From Spirochaetaceae bacterium (lineage in GTDB: Bacteria; Spirochaetota; Spirochaetia; Treponematales; Breznakiellaceae): DNA of 6,805 nucleotides. Every line of letters starts with the position of its first letter. Position 1 is the first letter of the stretch. A program made the position numbers and the translations under genes. The stretch is taken from the NCBI GenBank assembly GCA_031290205.1, contig JAITNZ010000192.1, positions 1-6,805 of the forward strand. The letters run 5' to 3'. The notes below the pieces were generated by a model. The model did not search any database. It had not been told where the DNA came from and worked only from the letters and a program-made list of their open reading frames with translations. Positions 1 through 5,671 of this stretch are shown in pieces.

Positions 1-59
1 ACGAACAAATTAGCGCACAATTCTCACGATTTCTGCCTTAATTATCGACGTTATTCATA

Positions 60-923
60 TTATTTTTGTATTCGTTCGTGAGGTTGGTGAGGTTCGTGGT
101 CCGAAATCGGAATTGCTGAGCAACTCCCGCACAAGGGCAGCCCCAACAACTTTTCAAATCGCCGAGGGGCGGGGCTTGATAACGGTAATTCCAAACCTAT
201 CGACTGTAAAAACACTTCATCAGAGAGCAGACCGGGTGCAGGCGAGCGTGCCGCTAAGGTGCCGTTATTGAGAAAAAGAATTTCATCGCTGATAGTTAAT
301 GCCATATCTAAATCGTGCGTCGCTATGATTTTAGTGCAGCTTAGTTTTTTGAGTAGCTGGATAAAGTTTTTTCTGGCGCGCGGGTCAAGATAGGCGGTCG
401 GCTCGTCGATAAGCAAGATGCCGTGTTCATCATTATTTTGAAAAGTAATCAGCACCGAGGCGAGGGCGGCGCGTTGTTTTTCACCACCGGAAAGTTTATA
501 GGGGGGGCGTTCAGCAAGATGTTCAGCCTCTACTGCCCGCAGCGCGTTGAGCGCCTTCGCTTTTGCTTCGCTCATTGCGCAGCCTTTGTTCATGATTGCA
601 AAAGCGACATCTTCCCACACCGTCGGCATGAAAAGCTGATTATCAGGCTCCTGAAAAACGATGCCTATTTTTCGTCTGGCGCTCTCGTCCCTCAGGACTG
701 AAACTTTTTTTGGGGAGGGGGGGGCATCATTACAAATACAAACATCGCCCGCATCAGGCTTGATGCAGGCGGCGATAATCTGTAAGAGCGTTGACTTACC
801 GGAACCGTTCGCTCCGGCGAGGCAGAGGCAGGAGCCTTTTTCGACATCAAAAGATATATTGCTTAAAGCTGGAAACTTACCTTCATAACTATATGATATA
901 TTTTGCACTTGTAAATAACTCAT
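60..923 (-). CDS. nikO: Nickel/cobalt ECF transporter ATP-binding protein NikO (CbiO family)
   Basis: Cytoplasmic ATPase of an energy-coupling-factor importer; it powers metal uptake through NikQ and NikM. The 287-aa product has the full ABC motif set: Walker A GANGSGKST (37-45), Q-loop Q91 in VFQEPDNQLF, signature LSGGEKQ (144-150), Walker B ILLIDE (169-174), D-loop AYLD (177-180) and H-loop H203 in ATHD. The frame stays open upstream to an ATG at 1013, but ATG 923 is preferred: it forms a classic ATGA overlap with the nikQ stop, has GGAG (933-936) 9 nt upstream, and the protein then begins directly with the ABC fold (MSYLQVQNISYSY). Odd points are a Cys-rich patch (265-269, CGSC-like), a His-rich C-terminus (HEPHQPHE, 276-283) built from a 9-bp tandem repeat, and long C and A homopolymers inside the gene. 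Last gene of the nik operon. The ECF assignment is firm; nickel rather than cobalt rests on the NikK/NikL neighbours. Confidence 0.93.
   Translation of the reverse strand: MSYLQVQNISYSYEGKFPALSNISFDVEKGSCLCLAGANGSGKSTLLQIIAACIKPDAGDVCICNDAPPSPKKVSVLRDESARRKIGIVFQEPDNQLFMPTVWEDVAFAIMNKGCAMSEAKAKALNALRAVEAEHLAERPPYKLSGGEKQRAALASVLITFQNNDEHGILLIDEPTAYLDPRARKNFIQLLKKLSCTKIIATHDLDMALTISDEILFLNNGTLAARSPAPGLLSDEVFLQSIGLELPLSSPAPRRFEKLLGLPLCGSCSAIPISDHEPHQPHERIQK
72..98 (-). repeat. 9-bp tandem repeat (3 units) at the 3' end of nikO
   Basis: Three consecutive 9-bp units (plus strand 72-80 TCGTTCGTG, 81-89 AGGTTGGTG, 90-98 AGGTTCGTG). Because the unit is three codons long it stays in frame and encodes a His-(Glu/Gln)-Pro/Arg pattern, HEP-HQP-HER, just before the NikO stop codon. 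Unit number could change by slippage without breaking the frame. Confidence 0.75.
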
Positions 924-1693
924 TTTTGAAAACTCCATAATACATCGAGCGCCGACAGAGACATCATAATAACGATACACACAATAATGAGCATGGTGTC
1001 TTTGCGCGTCCATGTAAAGACTTTAGTAAGCGGAAAACTATCGGTAAAGCCGCGGCTTCGCATGGCTATCCATACTTTTGACGCGCGCAGTTCGGCGGAT
1101 AAAATACTTGTCGCAAACATATTGCCATAACAGCGCAGCTCGCTTAATTTAGAAAAACGTTTTGGTTTTCGTATGCGCAGTGAAAGGCTTGCGGTTAAAA
1201 CTTTGTCCATGAGGACGAATATATACCGGTATGTTAGCATTAAGAGCGTAACGAGTTTTTTGGGGACGAATAATTTTAAGAGGGTATTGCTTATATCGCC
1301 AATTCCTAAGGGTATGATCCAGAGCATATAGAGGAGCGCCGCTGCATTGATGCGTAAGGTATAGAGACGCGCGCGTTGAAACCCATCGCTATAATCTAAA
1401 ATGTTGTTATCCATATTGATGAGCGCACTTAGGTAGATACCAAGGGGGAACGTAATCATAAGCATGGCGGCAAAAATATTCACGGGAATTAAACGCAGCA
1501 TAACAATTTTTATATCATTCACTAATAGGGTAGTTACTAAACAAATAAGCGCGGCAAGCAGTATCCCGTTATGGAGGTTCACCGTAATGGCAATGCACAC
1601 AATACCCGCTAACAATCTGCAACGCGAATCGAATTGGCTTAATCGAACCAAAAGGAGCGACCGGTTGGTGAATGTTAGTTTATCTATATGCAT
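920..1693 (-). CDS. nikQ: Nickel/cobalt ECF transporter transmembrane protein NikQ (CbiQ family)
   Basis: T component (EcfT-like) of the metal ECF importer: an integral membrane protein that couples ATP hydrolysis by NikO to movement of the substrate-binding NikM. The 257-aa length is usual for CbiQ. Hydrophobic membrane segments are visible at about 26-58, 63-90, 116-130, 145-166 and 233-252. The family's MLTYRYI stretch (152-158) and the cytoplasmic coupling-helix motif RASKVWIAMRSRGF (203-216, compare the usual R-A-x-x-V-x-x-A-M-x-x-R-G-F) are both present. The ATG at 1693 lies inside the nikM 3' end (14-nt overlap) and has no good Shine-Dalgarno, so translation probably depends on coupling to nikM. 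The 3' end overlaps nikO by 4 nt (ATGA). Base composition is strikingly lower in GC than nikM: bases 1201-1260 are 38% GC against 67% for 2281-2340. Confidence 0.92.
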   Translation of the reverse strand: MHIDKLTFTNRSLLLVRLSQFDSRCRLLAGIVCIAITVNLHNGILLAALICLVTTLLVNDIKIVMLRLIPVNIFAAMLMITFPLGIYLSALINMDNNILDYSDGFQRARLYTLRINAAALLYMLWIIPLGIGDISNTLLKLFVPKKLVTLLMLTYRYIFVLMDKVLTASLSLRIRKPKRFSKLSELRCYGNMFATSILSAELRASKVWIAMRSRGFTDSFPLTKVFTWTRKDTMLIIVCIVIMMSLSALDVLWSFQK

Positions 1694-2510
1694 TTAAAAA
1701 AATAACAATGAACATGGTGATGATGCCTTCGAGGAGGGCAAGCGGGAGGTTTGCGGTGAATATCAGCGCGGCTATGGTTTTTAAGTTCATATCGCTGAGG
1801 GTGAGCGCGGCGCATACCAGGACGGAGCCTACTATGATTGCTAAAAAGCCTGCACAAAATGCGATAAATGCGGCTGGAAAAGATTTTGCGCAAGGGATAG
1901 TAGGGGCGCGTAGCGTTCCCGCCGCACCCGCAGGGTGTTTCATCATGCTTGGGGTTTGCTCTGGGCGCATCGCGCCCAGTTGCGGTGAGGGCTCGTGCTT
2001 GTCCTGCGGCGGGAATGAAGCGATAGCGGAACCCCGAATAGCCCGGTCGCCGCCCCCGTAGGGGTTAGGATCGGGGATGGGATTTGCTCTGGGCGCACCG
2101 CGCCCAGCGTCGGTGCAGTCTGTCGGCCGCTTTGCGGCGATGCGCCCATATATTTTCCATAATCCATGTGCTGAAAGCGCTGCAGACCCCATGATCGCGG
2201 TGTTCACGCCAAGCGAGAGCAGCCCGCCGAATTGAAAGAGTAAGCCTTGCAAGAGGAGCGCGATAAAAAGCGCGGGGACGGCGCTCCAGCCGAGGAGGAT
2301 GCCGGCAAGTCCGAGTAGGGTGAGGTGGATGCTCGACGGTCCAAGCGGGATGTGGACGAGGGCGGACAGAAATAGCACTGCCGACACGAGGGCGCAGCGC
2401 GGTAAATCTTCGGGGGCGGTTTTTTTTAAGCCTGCGGCAAGCCCCCCTGCGGCAAGCGCCCAGCCGGCGGCAAGCACGGCAGGCGAGAGCACTCCTTCGC
2501 TAATGTGCAT
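1680..2510 (-). CDS. nikM: Nickel/cobalt ECF substrate-binding membrane protein NikM (CbiM family) with a large in-frame insertion
   Basis: S component that binds the metal ion in the membrane. It starts MHISEGVLSP, the family N-terminus in which the Met1 amine and His2 help coordinate Ni/Co; a further His in the SSIHLTLLG stretch (H62) sits where the family has another ligand. The conserved LLQGLLFQFGGLLSLGVNTA block (86-105) is intact and the C-terminal helices (211-274) are normal. Between them, residues about 125-209 form a hydrophilic Pro/Gly/Arg-rich segment with no counterpart in ordinary CbiM/NikM, which have only a short linker there; the DNA for it contains two copies of a palindromic repeat. 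Total 276 aa against roughly 200-220 for the core family. ATG 2510 has AAAGGAGG (2520-2527) 9 nt upstream and overlaps the nikL end by 11 nt. No CbiN/NikN is fused or adjacent; NikK and NikL take that place. Both flanks of the insertion stay in frame, so the gene looks functional. Confidence 0.92.
   Translation of the reverse strand: MHISEGVLSPAVLAAGWALAAGGLAAGLKKTAPEDLPRCALVSAVLFLSALVHIPLGPSSIHLTLLGLAGILLGWSAVPALFIALLLQGLLFQFGGLLSLGVNTAIMGSAALSAHGLWKIYGRIAAKRPTDCTDAGRGAPRANPIPDPNPYGGGDRAIRGSAIASFPPQDKHEPSPQLGAMRPEQTPSMMKHPAGAAGTLRAPTIPCAKSFPAAFIAFCAGFLAIIVGSVLVCAALTLSDMNLKTIAALIFTANLPLALLEGIITMFIVIFLNAYR
1920..1990 (-). repeat. Palindromic repeat copy A inside nikM
   Basis: About 70 bp matching 2048-2118 without gaps at a fixed offset of 128 bp. 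The core 1955-1979 is identical to 2083-2107 except for one base (1970). It contains a perfect hairpin: CTGGGCGC (1961-1968), 3-nt loop, GCGCCCAG (1972-1979). In the NikM frame it encodes LGAMRPEQTPS and flanking residues. Confidence 0.75.
2048..2118 (-). repeat. Palindromic repeat copy B inside nikM
   Basis: Second copy, 128 bp from copy A, with the hairpin CTGGGCGC (2089-2096), 3-nt loop, GCGCCCAG (2100-2107). Since 128 is not a multiple of three, this copy is read in a different frame in NikM (it encodes AGRGAPRAN). Its other frame would give LGAVRPEQIPS, close to what copy A encodes. Confidence 0.75.
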
Positions 2511-3003
2511 GGTGCGGCGCCTCCTTTCGCGGTGCGCTTTTGTTCAGGACAAAGCGGTAAACGGCAAAAATGTTGAGGATGAGGCTTAGTCCTAAGAGGA
2601 TGCGGAGGGTGAGGGGGAGCGGCGTTTTTGTCCCGCCGTCTGCCGCGCCCGTGTTAGGCGGGGCGCTGCCGTCCGCCGCTTGCACGACCTGCACCGTGAG
2701 CGCGCCCTTGTGTCCCATGCCGTCCTCGGCAGTGATGCGCCATTCCCCCGCCTCGTCGGGGACGAAGCTGAAATAGCCGTTGCGGTCGGTGATGCTCTGC
2801 ACGGTTTCCACCTCGGGCTTGGAGGGCGCATACATGCGGATTATCGCAAACGACATCGCCTCGCCGGTGCTGTAACCGAAGCGGACGGTCTCCGGCACAA
2901 ACGCCGTTGCGCCGCTTACACGCGAAACTTCCACGCCATGCGCAAAAAGCGCCGGAGGCAGCACACTCGCTAATACTGCCGCAAACAGAATTTTTATCAT
3001 CAT
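2500..3003 (-). CDS. nikL: Nickel ECF accessory membrane protein NikL-like
   Basis: Small accessory subunit of the nickel ECF system, 167 aa. A signal peptide (1-21, hydrophobic core FAAVLASVL, ending ALFA) is followed by His22 and an extracytoplasmic beta-type domain (about 22-107) resembling carboxypeptidase-regulatory/DUF4198-like folds (TDRNGYFSFVPDEAGEWRITAEDGMGHKG). Then come a Gly/Thr/Pro-rich linker (108-130), one transmembrane helix (131-152) and a short basic cytoplasmic tail ending HHAH. This layout, between NikK and NikM, matches NikL of known nik(K)LMQO loci, where it takes the role of NikN. ATG 3003 is chosen over the frame's upstream ATG at 3063 because TCCTCC on the plus strand (3011-3016, GGAGGA in mRNA) lies 7 nt before it and the signal peptide starts there. 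A second ATG follows immediately (3000). The 3' end overlaps nikM by 11 nt. The gene name rests on architecture and context. Confidence 0.8.
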   Translation of the reverse strand: MMIKILFAAVLASVLPPALFAHGVEVSRVSGATAFVPETVRFGYSTGEAMSFAIIRMYAPSKPEVETVQSITDRNGYFSFVPDEAGEWRITAEDGMGHKGALTVQVVQAADGSAPPNTGAADGGTKTPLPLTLRILLGLSLILNIFAVYRFVLNKSAPRKEAPHHAH

Positions 3004-3081
3004 TTTTCTCTCCTCCACTCGTCTGCTTTTTTGCCCCCCGCCCGCAAACCGAACGGAAGGCATGAAAGTGCCTGTGGCGCA

Positions 3082-3885
3082 CTAAGGCGCTACGGTGAAG
3101 ACGACGATTGCGGCGAGGTTGTCTTCGTCGGTGTCGGGGAAAGCGGATTTTCGGGTGTCGCTTACTCTGACTAGCCAGATGCCTGCATTATCGATCTTAA
3201 AACTTGCTTCGCCTTTTGCGTCAGTTTTTGCGCTCTGAGCATAGGCGTTTGCCGTTTTATAGTTGTAATAATCGTAAGTTGCCGAGATTTCGGCGTTTGG
3301 CAGCGGCTGCCCTTTGTATAAAACCCTGAATTTCGCCTTCGAAAAGATGCCTTTGCTTATTTTTGCGGGGTTATCGAGGGGGATTATTTCGATATCATGC
3401 CCCAAGGGGGTGCTGAAGCTGGTATCTTTCGGGTCGGGCTTGAGGTAAAACTTCGAATATTTGGCAAAATAGCGCGATTTTGCGATTGTTTTGCCCCGAT
3501 TTGCCGCCGCTACCTCCGCTTTTTTGCCGTCGGCATAGCCTCCGTCGGTAAAAGTGCAGTAAAAGCCGCCTTTCCGGTTGCCCACGATGATAACGGGCGT
3601 GTTATCGGTGAGCGTATACTCAGCCTCGTACCATACCTTGTCGGCATTTCGCGTAAGGGGGAGGTCGGCGCCTTTGACGCCGTTTTTGACGGCATAGACT
3701 TCGTTCACTTCGGCGGGTTCCAGCTCCTCGCCGACGGTAAAATAATGCGTCGAAAGCGCGTCGATTTTGACGGTATCGCCGCTTTTGTAAGCCTTTACTT
3801 CGTCGGGGATGACGAAAAATTCATGCGCGAAGAGAGACGAGGAAACAACAAAACAAACAAGAACGAGCAAAAATCTCTTTTTCAT
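3082..3885 (-). CDS. nikK: DUF4198-family periplasmic nickel-uptake protein NikK-like
   Basis: Predicted secreted accessory protein of the nickel ECF importer, 267 aa. The signal peptide is MKKRFLLVLVCFVVSSSLFA (1-20); the mature protein starts HEFFVIPDEV, the His-plus-aromatic start typical of DUF4198. Other family-like stretches are TDNTPVIIVGNRKGG (93-107), RYFAKYSKFYL (138-148), PLGHDIEIIPLDNP (160-173), VLYKGQPLPNAEISATYDYY (188-207) and TDAKGEASFKIDNAGIWLVR (221-240). No transmembrane anchor follows the signal, and the Cys at position 11 is inside the hydrophobic core, so it is not a lipoprotein box. ATG 3885 has AAAGGAG (3892-3898) at 6 nt and begins the signal peptide; the in-frame ATG at 3960 lies in the structured leader and is rejected. 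First gene of the nik operon, 78 nt before nikL. It probably captures or delivers Ni2+ outside the membrane; that role is inferred from context. Confidence 0.82.
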   Translation of the reverse strand: MKKRFLLVLVCFVVSSSLFAHEFFVIPDEVKAYKSGDTVKIDALSTHYFTVGEELEPAEVNEVYAVKNGVKGADLPLTRNADKVWYEAEYTLTDNTPVIIVGNRKGGFYCTFTDGGYADGKKAEVAAANRGKTIAKSRYFAKYSKFYLKPDPKDTSFSTPLGHDIEIIPLDNPAKISKGIFSKAKFRVLYKGQPLPNAEISATYDYYNYKTANAYAQSAKTDAKGEASFKIDNAGIWLVRVSDTRKSAFPDTDEDNLAAIVVFTVAP

Positions 3886-3891
3886 AAAATA

Positions 3892-4009
3892 CTCCTTTGG
3901 GCATAAAAACCCATGGGCACTCAAGCGTGCCAAAAAATTTTGTGTAAACAGAACTCCCATGAGCCCGTTTACGTTGTATTGAGTGTTTTCTTGCTTGTTT
4001 CTACAAGCA
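3892..4009 (-). promoter_or_regulatory. Structured 5' leader of the nik operon
   Basis: Three inverted repeats lie in order in the leader. H1 at 3992-4009 has 7-bp arms TGCTTGT/ACAAGCA and a 4-nt loop. H2 at 3944-3972 has GTAAAC/GTTTAC outer arms 17 nt apart; as RNA the stem can be extended inward to about 12 pairs with a 4-nt loop, two G-U pairs and one bulge. H3 at 3916-3931 has GGCAC/GTGCC arms and a 6-nt loop. A GCCC (3899-3902) next to the nikK Shine-Dalgarno (3892-3898) could pair with GGGC in H2 (3963-3966), and CATGGG of H2 with CCCATG beyond H3 (3912-3917), so alternative folds exist. It could be RNA-level control, or H2 could be a DNA operator dyad (NikR-type dyads have a similar span). 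It matches no riboswitch I recognise. Confidence 0.4.
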
Positions 4010-4072
4010 TTACCAAGGCGCCAGTCATTGGCACGAGAGGGAAAGCATCGCGGCTTCTACCGTAATGATGAA

Positions 4073-4101
4073 AGGCTAACAAAAAAGGAAAAAAATGTCA
4101 A
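4073..4101 (-). promoter_or_regulatory. Possible sigma70 promoter of the nik operon
   Basis: On the minus strand there is a perfect -35 TTGACA (4096-4101), a 17-nt very T-rich spacer and a weak -10 TAGCCT (4073-4078, three of six consensus bases). It would give a leader of about 180 nt before nikK. The -10 is poor, so a regulated promoter or another start is possible. Confidence 0.35.
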
Positions 4102-4118
4102 TACCCCTTCAGCGCCTC

Positions 4119-4318
4119 GGGTGCACTTCCAAATTCTGAGTAAATCAGGTAGGCGCTTTGGTAGTAATCCTGTTGAGGAGGGGGAAGTCTCCCCCTAGGG
4201 GCGCACTGCGTTGCGCCATACCCCCTCTGCGGGGGGTATCCCCCCGCAACGCCCCCCTCGTCAGCAATAGAGCATTATCACACTTTTGGAATTTACCCCG
4301 AAAATTAAATTGCACACC
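4119..4318. mobile_element. MITE-like 200-bp element, copy 1
   Basis: The left end (from 4119, GGGTGCACTTCC) and the right end read on the other strand (from 4318, GGTGTGCAATTT) are imperfect terminal inverted repeats; 4121-4145 against the reverse complement of 4291-4315 agree at 18 of 25 positions. Both ends are flanked by the same 8-bp word AGCGCCTC (4111-4118 and 4319-4326), as expected for a target-site duplication. The interior is a chain of hairpins: 4179-4196 (7-bp arms), 4200-4217 (GGCGCA/TGCGCC) and 4218-4239 (8-bp arms ATACCCCC/GGGGGTAT). No transposase is encoded. The left 43 bp (4119-4161) recur almost exactly at 6625-6667. One caution: AGCGCCT is also the inverse of AGGCGCT at 4151-4157, so the direct repeat could partly reflect local symmetry. 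Confidence 0.5.
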
Positions 4319-4340
4319 AGCGCCTCCCCACTTGTGCTAC

Positions 4341-4362
4341 CCCCGCGATTTTAATCGCGGGG
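4341..4362. repeat. Perfect 10-bp-arm hairpin
   Basis: CCCCGCGATT (4341-4350), a TT centre, then AATCGCGGGG (4353-4362). No U-tract follows on either strand, so it does not look like an intrinsic terminator. Probably a repetitive extragenic palindrome. Confidence 0.6.
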
Positions 4363-4366
4363 ACAG

Positions 4367-4437
4367 GCGGGGCGCAGGACGCCCTAACACTACCAGTAAT
4401 TGCAGGCTCACCTTTAGGTGAGCCTGTGCGCCCCCGC
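4367..4437. repeat. Nested inverted repeat with an 11-bp-arm hairpin
   Basis: An outer imperfect pair, GCGGGGCGCAGG (4367-4378) with CCTGTGCGCCCCCGC (4423-4437), encloses a perfect hairpin CAGGCTCACCT (4403-4413), TT, AGGTGAGCCTG (4416-4426). The two overlap at 4423-4426, so the outer and inner stems partly compete. No poly-U follows. It could be a palindromic mobile repeat or a transcription boundary between the tatD unit and the nik operon; the function is unknown. Confidence 0.5.
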
Positions 4438-4903
4438 TACGTTTAGGATCATCCCCCCCAGCACAAGCGCGTGAGGGCTTTTCGGACAAATTGGGTGAGT
4501 GCTGGGTTTGCTGGCTGACAGTGAAGCCCAAGAGCAACACGCGTGGCTAGAAGGATGGCAGCGGCGCGTGCACGCAGTGCGCGGTCCACTGCCCGAGAAA
4601 GCCTTCCCCCCATTGCGGTACATTAATATCGAAAACGGGGGCTCTGGGCGAAAAAGGGCACTCCAGAGCGAAATTGGGTGGTCCAAGTCCAGAATGATGA
4701 ACAAATCCCTCGATTTTGTCCGGTATCTTTCACGCTATCAGGATGTTTTCCAGATGAAGAGCGACGGGCTGCTAGGTGCAGGCAAGATTGTGCCAGATTT
4801 GTCCGCAGATTGAAGCCCAAAAGCGCAGAAATAGTTTGTTTATGTCGAGCATTTTGGACAAAAATATGCGGTCATTAGGCGGTGCAAGATTGCCGCGCAT
4901 GAG
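4438..4903. other. Intergenic stretch, no credible gene
   Basis: About 465 bp between the activase stop and the hairpin cluster. Open frames here are short, have poor starts without a Shine-Dalgarno, and encode nothing recognisable. Minor structures are an inverted repeat GCTCTGG/CCAGAGC (4641-4647 and 4663-4669), a 10-bp palindrome GCGTGCACGC (4566-4575) and a short dyad at 4870-4895 just past the activase stop. I see no convincing terminator for the tatD-activase unit. It may be decayed sequence. Confidence 0.5.
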
Positions 4904-5665
4904 TTAATCAGCAGTGCCTAAGAGGGCGGCGCCGATAGCTCCGGCAAAGCGGGAGAGTGGAGACGTTTCTATCGGCATATTCAGGCGTGCTTCCAGCGCC
5001 AAAGCGAGCGCGTCCAGCGACGCGAGCCCGCCTGTCATGAGTACCGGCGCCTGCAAGTCGATTTTTGCGGCAATGGCAGCCGTGCGAGAAGCAATCGAGG
5101 CAATGACGCCGCCGGCAATCGCCTGTCGGCTGCGCCCCGAAGCGAGCAGCGACACGATCTCGGAATCGGCGAACACAGCGCACATGCTGTTGATTGGACA
5201 CACTTCACCAGCCGAAAGCCGCCCCAGCTCTTCGAGTGTCCAGCTTAAACGTCCCGCCGTCATTTCAAGAAAGCGCCCGGTTCCGGCAGCGCATTTATCG
5301 TTCATTTGAAAAGCGCTTGCCCGCCCCTCCCGCACGGCAATCACTTTGGAATCCTGCCCGCCGATGTCTATCACCGTGCGCACGCCGTGCCGCAGAAACT
5401 CCGCCCCCCGCGCGTGGCAGGTAATTTCGGTGATACGCTTGTCCGCATCGGGGACAAGCGCCCGCCCGTAACCCGTCGCCGTAACGGTAAGCTCGGCACG
5501 GGAGCGCGCGCCTTTTTCGAGTAGGAAGCGCACAATATCTGCGGACGTCTCCCGTGGATTCCAGCCGGTGGGCATATCCAGCGTAAGCACGACCGCCCCA
5601 TCCTGCATCAGAACGCCTTTACAAACCGTAGAGCCGCAGTCAATACCGATACTGGCGCTCGTCAT
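4904..5665 (-). CDS. Acyl-CoA dehydratase activase (BadF/BadG/HgdC ATPase family)
   Basis: ASKHA-fold ATPase of the family that feeds single electrons at very low potential to 2-hydroxyacyl-CoA dehydratases or benzoyl-CoA reductases; it is a homodimer bridged by one oxygen-labile [4Fe-4S] cluster. The 253-aa single-domain length matches HgdC-type activators. Visible motifs are phosphate-1 GIDCGSTVCKG (7-17), phosphate-2 DIGGQDSK (100-107), cluster ligand C125 in NDKCAAGTGRFLE, second cluster ligand C162 in NSMCAVFADSE, and the adenosine motif LMTGGLA (209-215). ATG 5665 lies 6 nt after the tatD stop with no clear Shine-Dalgarno, so it is probably translated by coupling to tatD. No dehydratase or reductase subunit is present on either side, so the partner must be encoded elsewhere. 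The physiological substrate cannot be told; HgdC, FldI, LcdC and orphan activases are all possible. Confidence 0.88.
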   Translation of the reverse strand: MTSASIGIDCGSTVCKGVLMQDGAVVLTLDMPTGWNPRETSADIVRFLLEKGARSRAELTVTATGYGRALVPDADKRITEITCHARGAEFLRHGVRTVIDIGGQDSKVIAVREGRASAFQMNDKCAAGTGRFLEMTAGRLSWTLEELGRLSAGEVCPINSMCAVFADSEIVSLLASGRSRQAIAGGVIASIASRTAAIAAKIDLQAPVLMTGGLASLDALALALEARLNMPIETSPLSRFAGAIGAALLGTAD

Positions 5666-5671
5666 AATTGA

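Noticed and set aside
60..1013. nikO starting at ATG 1013
   Set aside because: It would overlap nikQ by about 90 nt and add a non-family N-terminus; ATG 923 overlaps the nikQ stop as ATGA and is preceded by GGAG.
1680..2510. nikM as a pseudogene because of the odd middle segment
   Set aside because: Both conserved halves are in one uninterrupted frame with intact motifs, start site and coupling, so an in-frame insertion explains it better.
3912..3942. Intrinsic attenuator in the nik leader (H2 or H3 followed by U-rich stretches)
   Set aside because: The U-run after H2 begins about 8 nt past the stem and the one after H3 is interrupted by CATGGG; neither has the usual stem-plus-U geometry.
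3082..3960. nikK starting at the upstream ATG 3960
   Set aside because: This would put 25 residues ahead of a clean signal peptide and run through the structured leader; ATG 3885 has a strong AAAGGAG at proper spacing.
3886..4075. Cobalamin riboswitch ahead of the metal transporter
   Set aside because: I could not find the conserved B12-box and core segments; the leader is also short for that class.
4483..4805. 9-bp inverted repeat CGGACAAAT/ATTTGTCCG bracketing the empty intergenic stretch
   Set aside because: The match does not extend beyond 9 bp on either side, and one such pair is not unlikely by chance in several hundred bases; no mobile-element content lies between.
4499..4813. Plus-strand open frame of 104 codons in the intergenic stretch
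   Set aside because: It starts with GTG without a Shine-Dalgarno, has no recognisable motif, and runs opposite to all real genes here; minus-strand frames over the same bases are equally open and equally meaningless.
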